64,000 nucleotides of DNA from Thermochaetoides thermophila DSM 1495 (lineage: Eukaryota > Ascomycota > Sordariomycetes > Sordariales > Chaetomiaceae). The stretch spans positions 2,783,645 to 2,847,644 of the forward strand of contig NW_006383034.1 of NCBI RefSeq assembly GCF_000221225.1, written 5' to 3'. The notes under the pieces were generated by a model. The model had not been told where the DNA came from. It did not search any database and worked only from the letters and a program-made list of their open reading frames with translations. This document shows, piece after piece, positions 23,400 to 35,006 of this stretch. The position numbers were made by a program, and so were the translations under genes. Position 1 is the first letter of the stretch, and each line of letters begins with the position of its first letter.

Positions 23400-24310
23400 T
23401 TACGCCGTCCTCCCTCCGACACCAACCTCATATGGAAGGGGAAGATCCTCTTCCCTCCGAACCTGAGCCTCTACTCGGACAACCTGGGCAGCCTCCTGAA
23501 CAACAGCCGTCTGTGTCTGTAATGGCTCCTGTTGAGTGCTACGCCGGTTCTGCCTGATGTAACATGTCGTCGCCAGTATTATCAGGACTACCGCTGCCAA
23601 AATTGGCCCCAAGATCGTTGCAATGGGCTTGGCTGGGTCTTCGCTGTTAGATGGTGGGAGATTGTACGTCCAGGCTGATACTCTCGAGGGGGACTCGCTC
23701 GTTGTCGAATTAGGATGACACTTCCTGATACAAGTAGACTTGCTGATAGTGGTGTGCGTGATGGATACGGTCCTGGCAATGAGGTGGTCATGGAGGGGGT
23801 GAAATGTGACTTCATTTGTTGGATTTGCCGTAGGGGAAGTCTCAGCCACGGTGATAGGTAAGGCCTTTTTGATTTGCCCTTGAAGGAAAAGCGTGTTGCT
23901 ACGCATACCATTAGCCACATTAAGACTCCATTGTCCGAGACATGCTCGTAGTAAGCAAAGCCATGAGCCCTGATAATTTAAAGAATGAGCTTTGTGGATG
24001 CCAAGGGCACAGGCTTTGAGAGTGTTCTTACTCGGGACAGCAAATTAAGGTCCTGGTAGTAATGGCTCCATTGTCACGGGATGTCCAATCTTTGGCACGG
24101 GCGACGGTGTAATAAAGAGGGTATTTAGCTGCTTTTTGTTGGTTCTCCCCCTTGTAGCGATTTAGATTAAAACTAAAGTTGTCTTGCGGATAGCAGGATG
24201 TATCAGATTTACAAGGTTTTCCAAAATTGTAATGCCACAAGCCCATGTCCCAAATTCCCGCCAAACAATCAGGTCCTGGAGTAAAAACGCAGAAAGCTTA
24301 ATGTACTGGA
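23400..24310 (-). CDS. Single-pass membrane protein with cysteine-containing ectodomain (exon join unresolved)
   Basis: Two coding blocks on the minus strand belong together. The upstream block (about 24290-24030) reads PGPDCLAGIWDM...CKSDTSCYPQ...YYTVARAKDW...LICCPE, like the ectodomain of fungal surface proteins with a Cys-Cys-Pro motif. The downstream block (about 23945-23400) has Ser/Thr-rich sequence, a membrane helix (PIATILGPILAAVVLIILATTCYI), a basic stop-transfer RQNRR and a Gln/Glu-rich cytoplasmic tail ending at 23400. A GTAAGA donor follows the CCPE block and a CAG acceptor lies near 23970, but the simplest join does not keep frame, so the gene may be damaged or spliced otherwise. 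The true start is not identified. A role at the cell surface is inferred. Confidence 0.5.
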
Positions 24311-25365
24311 CAGTACCGTGGTGGTCTGCGTTTGGAGAATCATCTTCACTCTGCTGTACTTAGGACAAATTGCTTGCACTTTTGTAGCCACTAGACGATT
24401 CTTGAAAGTTGAGCCTGCACTTGTTCATTGTACGTCAAAAGTCAAATTGACATTAGCCTTGACACTGAGAGACAGAGATGGAATCTTCGCAGTTCAATAC
24501 AAGCTAGAGTCAGGATTTGCAAATTGTCAACTGCCAGAGTGTTGATGACAATTTGTGGCGCTATTGATATGAAGTTGCTGTTGGGATAGGGCTCTTGATG
24601 TCTAAGACGATGTGCAGCAGCGGATAAAAGCGCCGAATTGTGCAGCAGCTGCCGTCTGCTAGATAAACTGTCTTCTAAAACGGCCAAGCACTGCCTCACT
24701 CCCAACTTAGTGTGGAATTCATATGGATTGAAAGGCTAGGCCAATGTTGTCGTACCAATCACACCCAGGGGAGCTTGTGACCTTGTACCGCCCTACAGGG
24801 CTTCCGAAGAAAATTGGGATCTGCTTGATAGGGATAATGGGAAAAGTGCATACCCGTGAAGAATGTGGCTTGCTCAGGTCCCTGCGCCTCGATTCTGGAG
24901 GAAGCTCAGCGCATTGGTTGCTTAGGTAGAATGGCAAAATCAAGAGAACATATATGTGTAATCTGAATATGGACAACCAAGGAGTTAATTAAACAACTTG
25001 CCTGTACGATCAGCTGACTTAAGCTTGATGTAACATAACTGAGTCAAAAGCTCAATGAAGATTTATGTTGACTCAGAAGATTGAAAGGGCTCCATACCAA
25101 ATACTGACAAGATATCTGGTCAGTTGATTGCTTGGGTAGAGTTGAGAGATGCTTGAGCTGAACTTCATTGGCAGCTCGAATGACTTTCCTGTGACATGAT
25201 ACCAGACCTCAACAATGGATCGGATCAACAAGGATGTTCCGACTTTGTAGCGTTTTGCTCGAGGTAGTCCATCAAAAAGTTTGCCTGTGGTGGGAAGCAA
25301 AAGGTAAAGATTGCGTCCCATACCCTCTCTAAGAGTATCATGATTTCGCCGAGATAACTAAGTTT
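24311..25365. other. Intergenic, nothing recognised
   Basis: AT-rich with short open frames only. It includes the upstream region of the membrane-protein gene. Confidence 0.45.
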
Positions 25366-25765
25366 CCAGGACCTCCAAGGTCAAGCTCTGGGGGCAAGCC
25401 TGGGACGCTGCCACAGGGCACCCTATCCCATTACCACGCCTCCCTCGCTCCCCCCTCGCAAGCCCGCCCCAAGCCCAGCGTGCTGATCATCTAGACCCCG
25501 AGCCTAAGGACCCGGCGTAGGTCCCAACGAGGTACATACCTGGGGCTGGCCGGTTTCAAGAATCTTCCACTGTTCATAGTACACGACACTCCCTCTAACC
25601 CACGCCGGTTTTACCCGATGCGTCTTTTTCCCTGCGTTACCTGTATTTAGTCCAACTTAGGTAACCTTTGCCTGCCGGCGTCGTGGGCACGACCAAACAC
25701 CCTCGAGAGTGAACCCAGTCGAAAAAAACGTAGAATAAATAAATAAATAAACTCAACTAAGTCAT
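25366..25765 (+). mobile_element. LINE 3' fragment (copy C)
   Basis: It is nearly the exact reverse complement of 19150-19520. It starts in the C-terminal coding region (GGGGGCAAGCCTGGGACGCTGCC), runs through the same 3' UTR (GTCGTGGGCACGACC), and ends in AATAAATAAATAAATAAA at 25733-25751. It is a plus-oriented 5'-truncated insertion and the copy most similar to B. Confidence 0.9.
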
Positions 25766-27154
25766 TTTAAGTTACGTCTCTGTTTGAGCCTTGAGTTCAC
25801 AGAGCTGCTTGACAATCAAGCTCCCGGGAAGAGAGCAACGATCTCTTACAAAACTAGGTGATTTAGTCCGAACACCACCAGTGAGAAGAGTAAGCCATAA
25901 CAACCCAAAGTTGGTACTTGAGAGATGCCCAAACTGGTAGAGCTAAGTGTAATATCTTCCAAATACCCACTTGGAAAAAAATTACATCGAAATGCGGTAG
26001 GGAAGAGAAAGTGCTGAAGAGATTAGAACCGGACGCCACCATAATAGTCAATATGAGCCGTATCTTGGTTCTCTTGGCAGAAACGGAAAGTAAGATGTTA
26101 AGGCAGGCAAGGTGGTCAAAGAATGAAGATGATGAGTGTCCTGTAATGGCATGAACACAACACAGTAGGGCAGCCAACTTCGCTCTCCAGCCAACATGGA
26201 TGTCATAAAACGCAGACATTGCCTGGCAGAAGCAAACCGGAACTGGAGGCAACAATGTGGAGCAGAGTATAGCCATAAAGCGGTGATCAATGCCCTTGTC
26301 TAGTTGAAACGCCGAGAAATGAAGTTCACTGGTATGACTGCCTGCAAGAGTTTGGCATAGCCCAAGTCGAAGTGAAGAAAGTGCAGTGAGAAGGCCGAGA
26401 TGAAGAACGAGCACTCTTATTTCCCCGGTAAGCTCTTCTGGGAACATAACCCGACCGAAGTTTTAGTCAAGCATCCGGCATAATGAACACTGCATGTAGC
26501 TCGGTTTCGCCCCGGAGCAGGGGGGAGTTTCCGGTACCCCGAGCATCCCGTTACTGGGGTTAGAAATTCAGGCTAAAATGATCGCCACCCTCTCATTGGG
26601 CGCAACGCGCAACGCTACAGGATCCAGGGGTTACGATGATGCCAGCGTCGAGCTTAGTCTCGGGCGACATCAACTTCAAGGAAAGTTAAGCAATGGAAAA
26701 GGGCGGTTGCTGATTTGTGTTGTTCAACACCATTGGGCCGCATAGATAGGGCCCACGAGGAAGTGGATGTGAGAACACGGTCTCCTTGATATGTTTAAGA
26801 TTTACCCAAGACATCGCATGTTACCCACTGCGGAAAGAGCTCTCCAAATTGCTGTAGATAGTGCATTCTGCGAAAGACATTGAGGACTCAGAGTCTCCAG
26901 TCCACAGCCACGATGGGCGGCATGGCGAGAAGATGGCGGCTAAGTTGAAGTCGGATCAATACGGTCGAAAGGAAGAGGATACATCGACGAAGGAGGTTTG
27001 TGGAGGCCGCGGAACTGGAGCTTTTTCTCGTGGTTGTGTATGTATAAGTAGGGGTGCCTTCGTGCTATTAAGTCTGCGAGCAGCTTTCATCGCCAAAGCC
27101 ATCGACTAGTCCTCCAGTTTAGTTCTAAGGCCCTGATTCGAGCTCAATACAGCC
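25766..27154. other. Intergenic upstream of the xylanase gene
   Basis: A 194-codon minus-strand open frame (25863-26447) with hydrophobic stretches has no recognisable family. The last 600 bases are the xylanase promoter, described separately. Confidence 0.45.
26571..27048 (+). promoter_or_regulatory. Candidate XlnR/Xyr1 sites and TATA element of the GH11 gene
   Basis: GGCTAAA occurs at 26571-26577 (578 bases before the ATG) and GGCTAA at 26938-26943 (217 bases before). These match the binding core of the xylanase activator XlnR/Xyr1. A TATAAG box lies at 27043-27048, 112 bases before the ATG. The motifs are short, so chance matches are possible. Confidence 0.4.
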
Positions 27155-27934
27155 ATGGTCTCCTTCGAGACTCTCCTCTTGGCAGTGGTTGGAGCGGCCA
27201 CGGCCAGCCCCATCGCGTTGCCATTTGACCCAGCCGAGGTGACAGCTCGCCATGCACGCGGAGAGAATGTCACAGAGTTCCTGCTTGCTCGTGGCGGCAC
27301 ACCGAGCTCGACTGGCTGGCACGGCGGATACTTCTACTCGTTCTGGACAGACGGCGGTGGCGAGGTATACTACTGGAATGGCGACAACGGTAACTACGGC
27401 GTCAATTGGTACAACTGTGGCAACTTTGTTGGCGGCAAGGGCTGGTAAGCAACCTATCCATCCTACTGATATGCCCAAAGCTGGAAGAATGATCGCTCAC
27501 AGAAATACGCGAGCAGGAAACCGGGAGCCGCGCGCATCATCAACTACAGTGGCACCTTCAATCCCTCGGGCAACGGGTACCTCGCCATTTACGGTTGGAC
27601 AACTAACCCGCTAGTGGAGTACTACATTGTTGAGAACTTCGGCACGTACGATCCTTCATCTCAGGCGCAAAACCTGGGCACCTTCTATGTTGACGGCAGC
27701 AACTACAAGATTGCCAAGTCGACGCGGTATAACCAGCCGTCCATCGTTGGCACGGCCACGTTCGACCAGTACTGGTCGGTACGCCAAAACAAGCGAAGCA
27801 GCGGCAGCGTTAACGTTGGCGCGCACTTCCAGGCTTGGGCGCAGCGTGGGCTCAATCTGGGAAACCATGACTACCAGATTGTCGCGACGGAGGGATACCA
27901 GAGTTCAGGGTCGGCATCGATTACAGTCTGGTAA
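27155..27934 (+). CDS. Secreted endo-1,4-beta-xylanase, glycoside hydrolase family 11
   Basis: The enzyme hydrolyses internal beta-1,4 bonds of xylan outside the cell. Two exons (27155-27444 and 27517-27934) give 235 residues. The join restores GGKGW-KPGAARIINYSG; the intron has a GTAAGC donor, and I chose the second CAG (27514-27516) because the earlier AG would insert 12 foreign residues. A signal peptide (MVSFETLLLAVVGAATA) and a short pro-region come first. The GH11 jelly-roll motifs are complete: YYWNGDNGNYGVNWYN, the nucleophile signature PLVEYYIVENFG and the acid/base TEGYQSSGSA near the end. All catalytic residues are present, so it should be active. It sits alone among accessory genes. 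Confidence 0.95.
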
Positions 27935-28901
27935 GGGGTAGGCCATGGTCCGTGGATGTAGAGGAGAGCTTGGTCAAAGAGCTCTTGTTGGTTTGCTTTC
28001 TTCGGATTACATGCTTCGGCTTTTCCCTCGTTCGTTGATTGCCTCTGTAACTGTCATTTGATGTGAGTAGGCGAAAAGCTTCAACAGCCAAAACTGACAT
28101 ACCTTTTCTGATTTTACACAGCACTTGTTAATGTTGCCTGTGTGGTGTCAATGCCAGTGGGAACAATGGTAGTGGGGCTCTACTTCACGAAGATCGGCTT
28201 GGATGTTTGACAGACCCACTTGTTGGGCTGAAGTGGCTCCACTGCACATCAGCCCCACCAGCAGATCCGGGCTACCGCGACGGGACAAGCTCACACCGAC
28301 AGCGAGCCATCTCCTCGATCGATGGTTCGATACAACCTGCCGATGAAACCAAGATTCCGACAAAACTTTTGAGACCAAATGGAACTCAGCCGACGTCAGG
28401 TGTGCTGTGGAAGCGTATACTTCAGCCACATGAACAGCTCACCATCTCCAACATGAGCCTCGATTCTTCGCTGCTCTCTCTTTAAGTCCTCGCCATCGAC
28501 TTCGTCTGTACCACACGAAGCTCCTTAGCCTCTGCGACGTCCGTCTTGGCATGCGGCTGACACTCAACCCGATCCGCGAGCGTGGTTCTTGACTCTCATT
28601 CGTCGCTAAGCCTCTCCTTGTGACAGACCACAAAAAGAGCATGGTGCACGGATGATGGCGATGCGCAGACGGTGGCTGATCGAGGCCCTTGAGGCCGGCT
28701 TGTTGAGCGGAAATGGCAAACGGTGTCGGTTGATAGCTGACATCTTTTCGCTGTTTTCCACCAACAGTCGACTTGTTGCAACTTGCCTGCTGATGAGAGA
28801 TAGAAGTTGAATGAGAGCAGCCCAACAACGTAGGGTCTCGACGCCCAAGCTGTTCTCACCAGTCAAAAGACCCTCAACGGTCTACCTGTCTTCAATGCAA
28901 G
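27935..28901. other. Intergenic, nothing recognised
   Basis: Short overlapping open frames without domain signals. It includes the xylanase 3' UTR. Confidence 0.5.
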
Positions 28902-30213
28902 ATGCCTTTCCGTCGGATAATCGTCCTCTCTCTTTGGTTAGCTATCGCATCAGCAGAGTTGCGCCGTGAAGTCCCTAGCTCACTGGTTCCCATGGTGACC
29001 TCAGGCCCAAAAATTGAGGCCGAGGGACGTGTTGAGCCTCCTGCACGGATCACAGAGCGTCCTGCTTTACGGCCAGCGATATTGAAGCGTCAAGCCGACA
29101 ACAAGATTTGCGGTTATGTCAATGGCGATCCGGGTTAGTTAACCACGTGTGCCTGAAAAAAGATCACAGGCTAACCTTTGGAAGCTCTGAGCTTTACTTG
29201 CATTGCTCGTGACGCCATATGTCTGTTCAACTCCGAAGCTAGTGCAGTAGGCTGCTGCTTGACTACCGGATGCAATATCTACACAGCCTGCCTTCCATAT
29301 GCTTCGTCGCGTGCCCTGAGCACCGCAGACCTGGACCGAACCCGCTACTGGTATGTCTGCTGAGCTTGAATAGATCCCGAAGGTCTCTTTGCAAGATAAT
29401 GAAGCTAAAGGCTCTCCAGCTCAGAGGCCAGCGCTCCGTACTGCGCCATACTGTCCTACGTTGATGAGCAATGGTCCGGCTACACTATCCCTACCTGTGA
29501 CATTACACCCACGACGTATAATATCTACCATACACCCATTCCCGACTCTACTTTCTTCACACGCCCGATCACATTCAGTTCAACACCTGGGCCCACACAT
29601 GCTGGTGATAATGATGATGATGGCTCGAACATACCCATCGGCTCCATTGTTGGCGGTGTTGTCGGCGGTGTAGGTCAGTGCTCCCCTTCCTTCTAAACTT
29701 CCTAACGAACCCAACAGACCGCTGACATGTCCATCAGCTGTCCTTGGTCTAATCATTCTCGGCGCGATCTTTCTCCTCCGCAAGAACAGGTCCACACCGT
29801 CCACCAAAACCGACGCCTCGTCCTCTTCTCCGTCCAACCTAAACGCCACCACAGCGACCTCTCAACGTCCCTTTTCTCCGTCCCCACAGTACATCTCCTC
29901 TGGAGCACCTCACACATTCGATCCGCGCTACAGCATGGTCCCTCCCGTTGGCACTCCCTCATCTGGGGCCCATGCGGCATATCCTCATCTACCTCACCAG
30001 CCGCCGAGTCCAGGGCCTGCTTTCCCGGGACAGCCAAGAAAGCAGCAGAAGGTATATCGTGCCTATTTCCCTCCATCAGGGGCTTCTGATTCGGGGCCTG
30101 AGCAACATGGTGCTGAGGAAGGGTATCCGCAGGGAGTGGTTGAATTGCCTGGCCAAGGGATAGTGTTCGAGATGGATGGTACGCCGTCAGGTGCTGCGAG
30201 GGCTACAAGGTGA
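28902..30213 (+). CDS. Cysteine-rich single-pass cell-surface protein
   Basis: Four exons (28902-29133, 29185-29350, 29420-29673, 29738-30213) give 375 residues, with all phases consistent. The protein has a signal peptide (MPFRRIIVLSLWLAIASA) and a linker. A cysteine-rich ectodomain (ICGYVNGD, FTCIARDAICLFN, VGCCLTTGCNIYTACLPY, RYCSEASAPYCA) is followed by a Thr/Pro stalk. One membrane helix (IPIGSIVGGVVGGVAVLGLIILGAIFLL) ends in a basic RKNR stop-transfer. The cytoplasmic tail is Ser/Pro/Gln-rich. This layout (Cys-rich domain, stalk, helix, disordered tail) is common in fungal surface sensors and mucin-like proteins, but function is unknown. Exon 3 was chosen to start at 29420 because this restores Cys in RYC-SEAS. 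Confidence 0.8.
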
Positions 30214-32920
30214 TTGGATTCAACGCTGCTACCAGTTTCTTGCTTCTTTAATGCCAAGATCGTGCATTTCATCCTATATCATGAGATGTTGGAAAAAAGA
30301 CAGTCTCTTCGTACCATCAGCCGCAAACCAATAAATGCAGAATACAGGCATATAGCTTGGTGTTACACTACAATCTAGCCTCTCAGTAAGTAAATAACCA
30401 ATCCAACACAGAAGGGAAGGGAAGAAGGAATGAAGGAATGAAGGAATGAAGGAATGAAAGGAGGTAAGAAGCATAGATCTATTGTGGAATTAATAGAAGA
30501 GTATAGGATATAATCGAGAAAAGTGAAGGAAACATATTTGAGCAAACATGAGTTAAGGAATAAATCAAAACAACTCATAAATGGGAGTAGAGCTCTTGTT
30601 CTTATACCCTTGTCCACCAATGCCCACCAGGTCTCCCTTGAGGTCACATGATCACCCTTACTCTCCCTCGGGGCTGGGATACCTATTTATCTCCCTAATC
30701 ACTTTGACACGTGGTGTTAGTCCTTGAATCTCATACTACAATTGGTAGAAGAATTGCATTATCAGAACGCTTATGAAAAGGCATGCTTTGTTATAGGTCC
30801 ATAGCCGATGTTACATGAGAACCAGCTTAATCATTCATTCACATACCGTCACGCTTCAGATCATGACTAGTGTCCTGCACCCCATAACTGAAACCAGTGT
30901 ATTCAGTATATTTCTCTCAAGCAGTCTCTGGGTAGATCCCATCAATGTTTTCTTTACTCAACAGCAAAAGCGATCAGCAGGCTGACTTCGTGATCGTTGG
31001 TCAGGGTCAGATGGTTTACTTGCGGTCCTGGAGGAAATTTACAGTCTCTGACACAGCTATGTCGTTAAAAGCTATGATTCCAACGAGTTACTGTGGTTCC
31101 AATATTCGTTATCAGAACCTCTCATCCTCACCAACATAAACTCATCGACGAGCTGCATGACGACAAGCTCTTGACATCACAGCCCCCGAAAATAAAGTGC
31201 GATAACCAAACTACAGCACAAACCCATCCTTAGCATTTGCGTCAGATCGGTCTTATAACAAAGAAGCTTTCTCACTTGCTCTCTCATTGTCACGGTTCCA
31301 TTGACCAGTTCATCAGACCTCACATGTGACAATGTGATTTGCAAGCTATATTGCCCTGCTCATGCAGGCAATATATTAAACAGCCCCTCATTTAGGAAGC
31401 CGCTGAACGCTGTCCCTCCATGAGGCATCCTTTCCCGGGTTTAGGTTTTAGCAACTACCGGTAGTTGGCTTTCAGGCTGAACTGAGATCTCAAGCGAGTC
31501 TTGTCCCGTGGGCATGGATGCTTCTGTTCCCACAAGATATATAGTAGATGTTGAACATCAAACGAAGTGGGGACGGATATGAGGTTTTCTGGTCGAAAAA
31601 TCGCAAGAATTATTATCTGACGTCTAGTTTCCTCAGAATTAGCATCTATTAGGCATCTCCCACTCCTGTCAGGCGCCCAACTACCGGCTTCCCAGCTGGG
31701 AAGGTGTCGAAAGTAAGCCTCTGCGGCCAGAATCGCACAGCTTGGCACAGGATCGAAGTGCTGTCAGCGCGCGGGATGATGGCGACCATCATGACCATGA
31801 TGCAGCCCACCACAGACAGCAATCCTCTCTCCTCTTACTGTATACGGGACATTTCATGGCGAGAAGGATTACCTCGATACAAAACGAGCATTACCACTTT
31901 CTGTTCCTGGCTGTGTCACTCCAACTGATCACAGACGAATGTGCACCCTGTCACCAACCGCCTGCGGTGCCGGCAGCGCCGGGCATGGATTATGAGTCCA
32001 ACCTGCCAGTGGCTGCAGTGACGTGTGATGGATGAGGTCATGGCGCACGGGATTGGACATTACAGACATCATTGTCTGCTAATAGCGGGGTACACCACAC
32101 CAACATCGTAACTATTGAGTCCCGAGGATCGGAGAGTTTTACAGAGAGTATGGTGCAAGACAGTCTCGCTTCTGCAACGTATGACAACGGCGCATCTTGG
32201 CCGTTAGGCGAGCGACTTGTTCCCGATTCTTGGATGCCAACCAAGTTGTCAACGCGACAATGAGAAATCCCGGCCCTGTGCGTGCATGCGTGTGCTGGCG
32301 AGTCCGTATGTCAGGATCTGATAATCCTTTTGGCTGCATCGGCCGGCTTGGCTGGGCAACGACACGAGGCTTGCAGTAAGACTTTTATTACCTGTGCTCT
32401 ATCAGTCAGTTCATGCTTGCCCAAGTCATCCCGCACATGCACACACACAACGCCCTCCCAGTGAGATAGAGGAATTGCAGATGACTCTTCTATGAGACAG
32501 CACATCCTGCACACCGGCCCTGCTATCTTCACCCAGACAAGCAGGACGTTGAGCACGCAAGATAGCTGACATGCTGAGCCAGACCTATCTCGGTAGGTGT
32601 GAGCCCCGGTTGGGGCTCAGAAGCTTGGTACGATGGTTGAAGGCTTATAGGGAGGGATGGCCTCACGTTTGGCGGTCCGCCTTTTCTGCGCACCGCCGTT
32701 CAGTTGTGTGCATATCATGGCACGATTGCATTGACGGATGAGATGGACTACTGGACGCTGGAAAGGGAAGGTCGATGAGGCTTTGGGGCTGTAAGAGAGT
32801 GAGCTGATGGGGATATAAGCGCCTGCTCGCCGTCAGTTCTAGACGTTCGACTCAAGACAGGGGTAGTCATCGGCAGCCTTGTCAACAACAACAGTTCAAC
32901 AATACTTAAAAAAGACCAAG
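30214..32920. other. Long intergenic stretch with a short octanucleotide microsatellite
   Basis: There are 2.7 kb without a credible gene. A GGAATGAA-type tandem array lies at about 30427-30460. Short open frames at 30945, 31455, 31742 and 32072 have no domain signals. The right end is the protease promoter, with a TATAAG box at 32814-32819, 107 bases before its ATG. Confidence 0.5.
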
Positions 32921-34349
32921 ATGCATCTGGCCTGGACAGCCTTCCTTCCGCTTGCCCTCGCGGCACCCGTAATCCAGCCTCACAGCTTCAACCTGCAGCT
33001 CATCCCCGAGCGGTACATTGTCAAGCTTCGCGATGGTGTCTCAGAAGCCGCGCTCGAGAAGGCAATTAAAGAAGCTGAGCCGGCCGGACCTCCGCAGCAG
33101 GTCTACCGGGCCAAACGGTTTAAGGGGTTTGCCGGACGACTGACGCCTAAGGTGTTGGAGAAAGTCAAATCTCTGCCTGAGGTCAGTACTTAGGACTCAT
33201 GCAGTCTTCCGGTTTCTCAAGATGTTCAGTGACTGACTGGAAACAGGTCGAGTACATCGAGCAAGACGCTATTGTTACTATCGCCGAGTACGTCACTCAG
33301 TCAGATGTACCCTGGGGCCTTGCCCGCATCTCGCACCGTGAGAAGGGCCACACCACCTACGTCTACGACGAGACCGCCGGCGAAGGCACCTGCGCGTACA
33401 TCATTGACACAGGCATTTATGTCGAGCACGAGGTATTCCGCTTCCCCTTTTCTATTTCTCCTCATTCCCTGCATGCCACTAACTCTCACAGCAATTTGGC
33501 AGCCGCGCGACCTTCCTCGCCAACTTTATCGACTCTACCACGACCGACGGGAACGGCCACGGCACGCACGTAGCCGGTACCATTGGCGGCAGCGACGTCG
33601 GCGTCGCTAAAAAGACTCTCCTCTTCGGCGTCAAGGTCCTCAACGACGGCGGCTCTGGCACGCTTTCAGGCGTGATCGCAGGCATCAACTTCGTCGCTGA
33701 CGACGCAGTTAACCGTACTGCTTCGGGACAGTGCCCTAAGGGAGTTGTCGCGAACCTCAGCTTGGGCGGTGGGCGCTCGACAGCTGTGAATGCGGCTGCT
33801 GCTGCTGCGGTCGAGAAGGGGGTTTTCTTGAGCGTCGCGGCGGGGAATAGCAATGATGATGCGTACTGGTACTCTCCTGCGAGCGAGGAAACGGTGTGCA
33901 CGGTCGGTGCAACGGATGTGGAGGATCACCGGGCATGGTTCTCAAATTATGGGACTGTAGTGGATGTTTTTGCGCCTGGTGTCGATATCTTGAGCTCGTG
34001 GATTGGAAGTCCTAATGCGACGGTAAGTGGGGTTGCTCCCAGTTTGTTTACTTTTCCCCTCGTTGCCCACAGCCCCCCTTTTTTCGGCGGAGCTTATCTT
34101 ATCAGTGGCATTCTGGCTGACTTGCAACGACAACGACAACTATAGGCCACCATCTCGGGCACGTCGATGGCTGCACCGCATGTTGCTGGTCTTGCAGCGT
34201 ACCTTATGGGCCTTGATAGGCCAAAGGAGACTCTTGAGCTGTGCCAGTACATTCGTGATACGGCAACCAAGGGTGTTATCTCTGGTCTGCCATCTGGAAC
34301 CTTCAACGGGATTGCGTTCAATGGCAATGCCGAGGAAGCTGAGGATTAA
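32921..34349 (+). CDS. Secreted subtilisin-like serine protease (S8, proteinase K type)
   Basis: This is an extracellular endopeptidase. Four exons (32921-33181, 33247-33432, 33492-34022, 34146-34349) give 393 residues. A signal peptide (MHLAWTAFLPLALAAP) precedes an I9 inhibitor pro-domain (RYIVKLRDGVSE...FKGFAGRL...VEYIEQDAIV). The catalytic triad motifs are intact: Asp in YIIDTGIY, His in GNGHGTHVAGTIGG and Ser in SGTSMAAPHVAGLAAYL. The oxyanion Asn lies in VAAGNSN. Introns 1-3 all fall between codons, and intron 2 has a clear CTAAC branch. Similar enzymes serve saprotrophic nutrition or cuticle degradation; which applies here cannot be told. Confidence 0.95.
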
Positions 34350-35006
34350 TGATGAGATGCACATGCACAGTGGGGTTCACTTAGCTTGCATCTTAATTGG
34401 TATCTATGGCATTTGGGTTGGATGCTGATATCACCTCAGGAGAGATATAGGGGAAAGTTTCTGGTATAGTTGTCTGCAGTTTGAGTAGCTCGTTGAACAC
34501 TCGTTGTCTGCTTTTCTTTCCCTTAACTACTTTAGTTCTGTTGAACATGCATTGCTGCGACAAGTTTTTGAAGTTAATCTGGGGTCTGATAGCCAATTGG
34601 TCCAGACCTTGTGGCTAATGTTTAGATTGCTGAAAGTCGGTCGACCAGCCCTCCTACTGGGAAACATTTTTGCATGTTGACAGGACCCTGAATAGGAACT
34701 CACCTTGTTCTTTATTGTGTGGTGCTTTCCCTTCGTTCGCTCTGTGTTGCAAGTCATCTTTTCATCCCAAATTACCAAGCACCCTCGTCAATGGTGTCTT
34801 TAAAGAACTTTTTCTTGTCCGTGATAATCTCTGTTCCCTCTCGCATTTTTCCACACAGTCAGCTGGTGTCCGACCAACTCTTTCTTCCTTACCACCACAC
34901 CATCACTTTTACATAGTTGTGATCGTTCATCCTCTTATTTGCCTTTCTTTCCTTAGTTTTGTCCTCTTTCACTTTTTCCCCTCTTTTTTCAACGAAACGA
35001 TCAACA
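34350..35006. other. Intergenic, promoter of the next gene
   Basis: The right 300 bases are strongly CT-rich, typical of a fungal 5' UTR or promoter. Nothing else seen. Confidence 0.5.

Noticed and set aside
25863..26447. 194-codon minus-strand frame with hydrophobic stretches
   Set aside because: No recognisable family, no signal of a start region, and irregular hydrophobicity. A chance frame is more likely.
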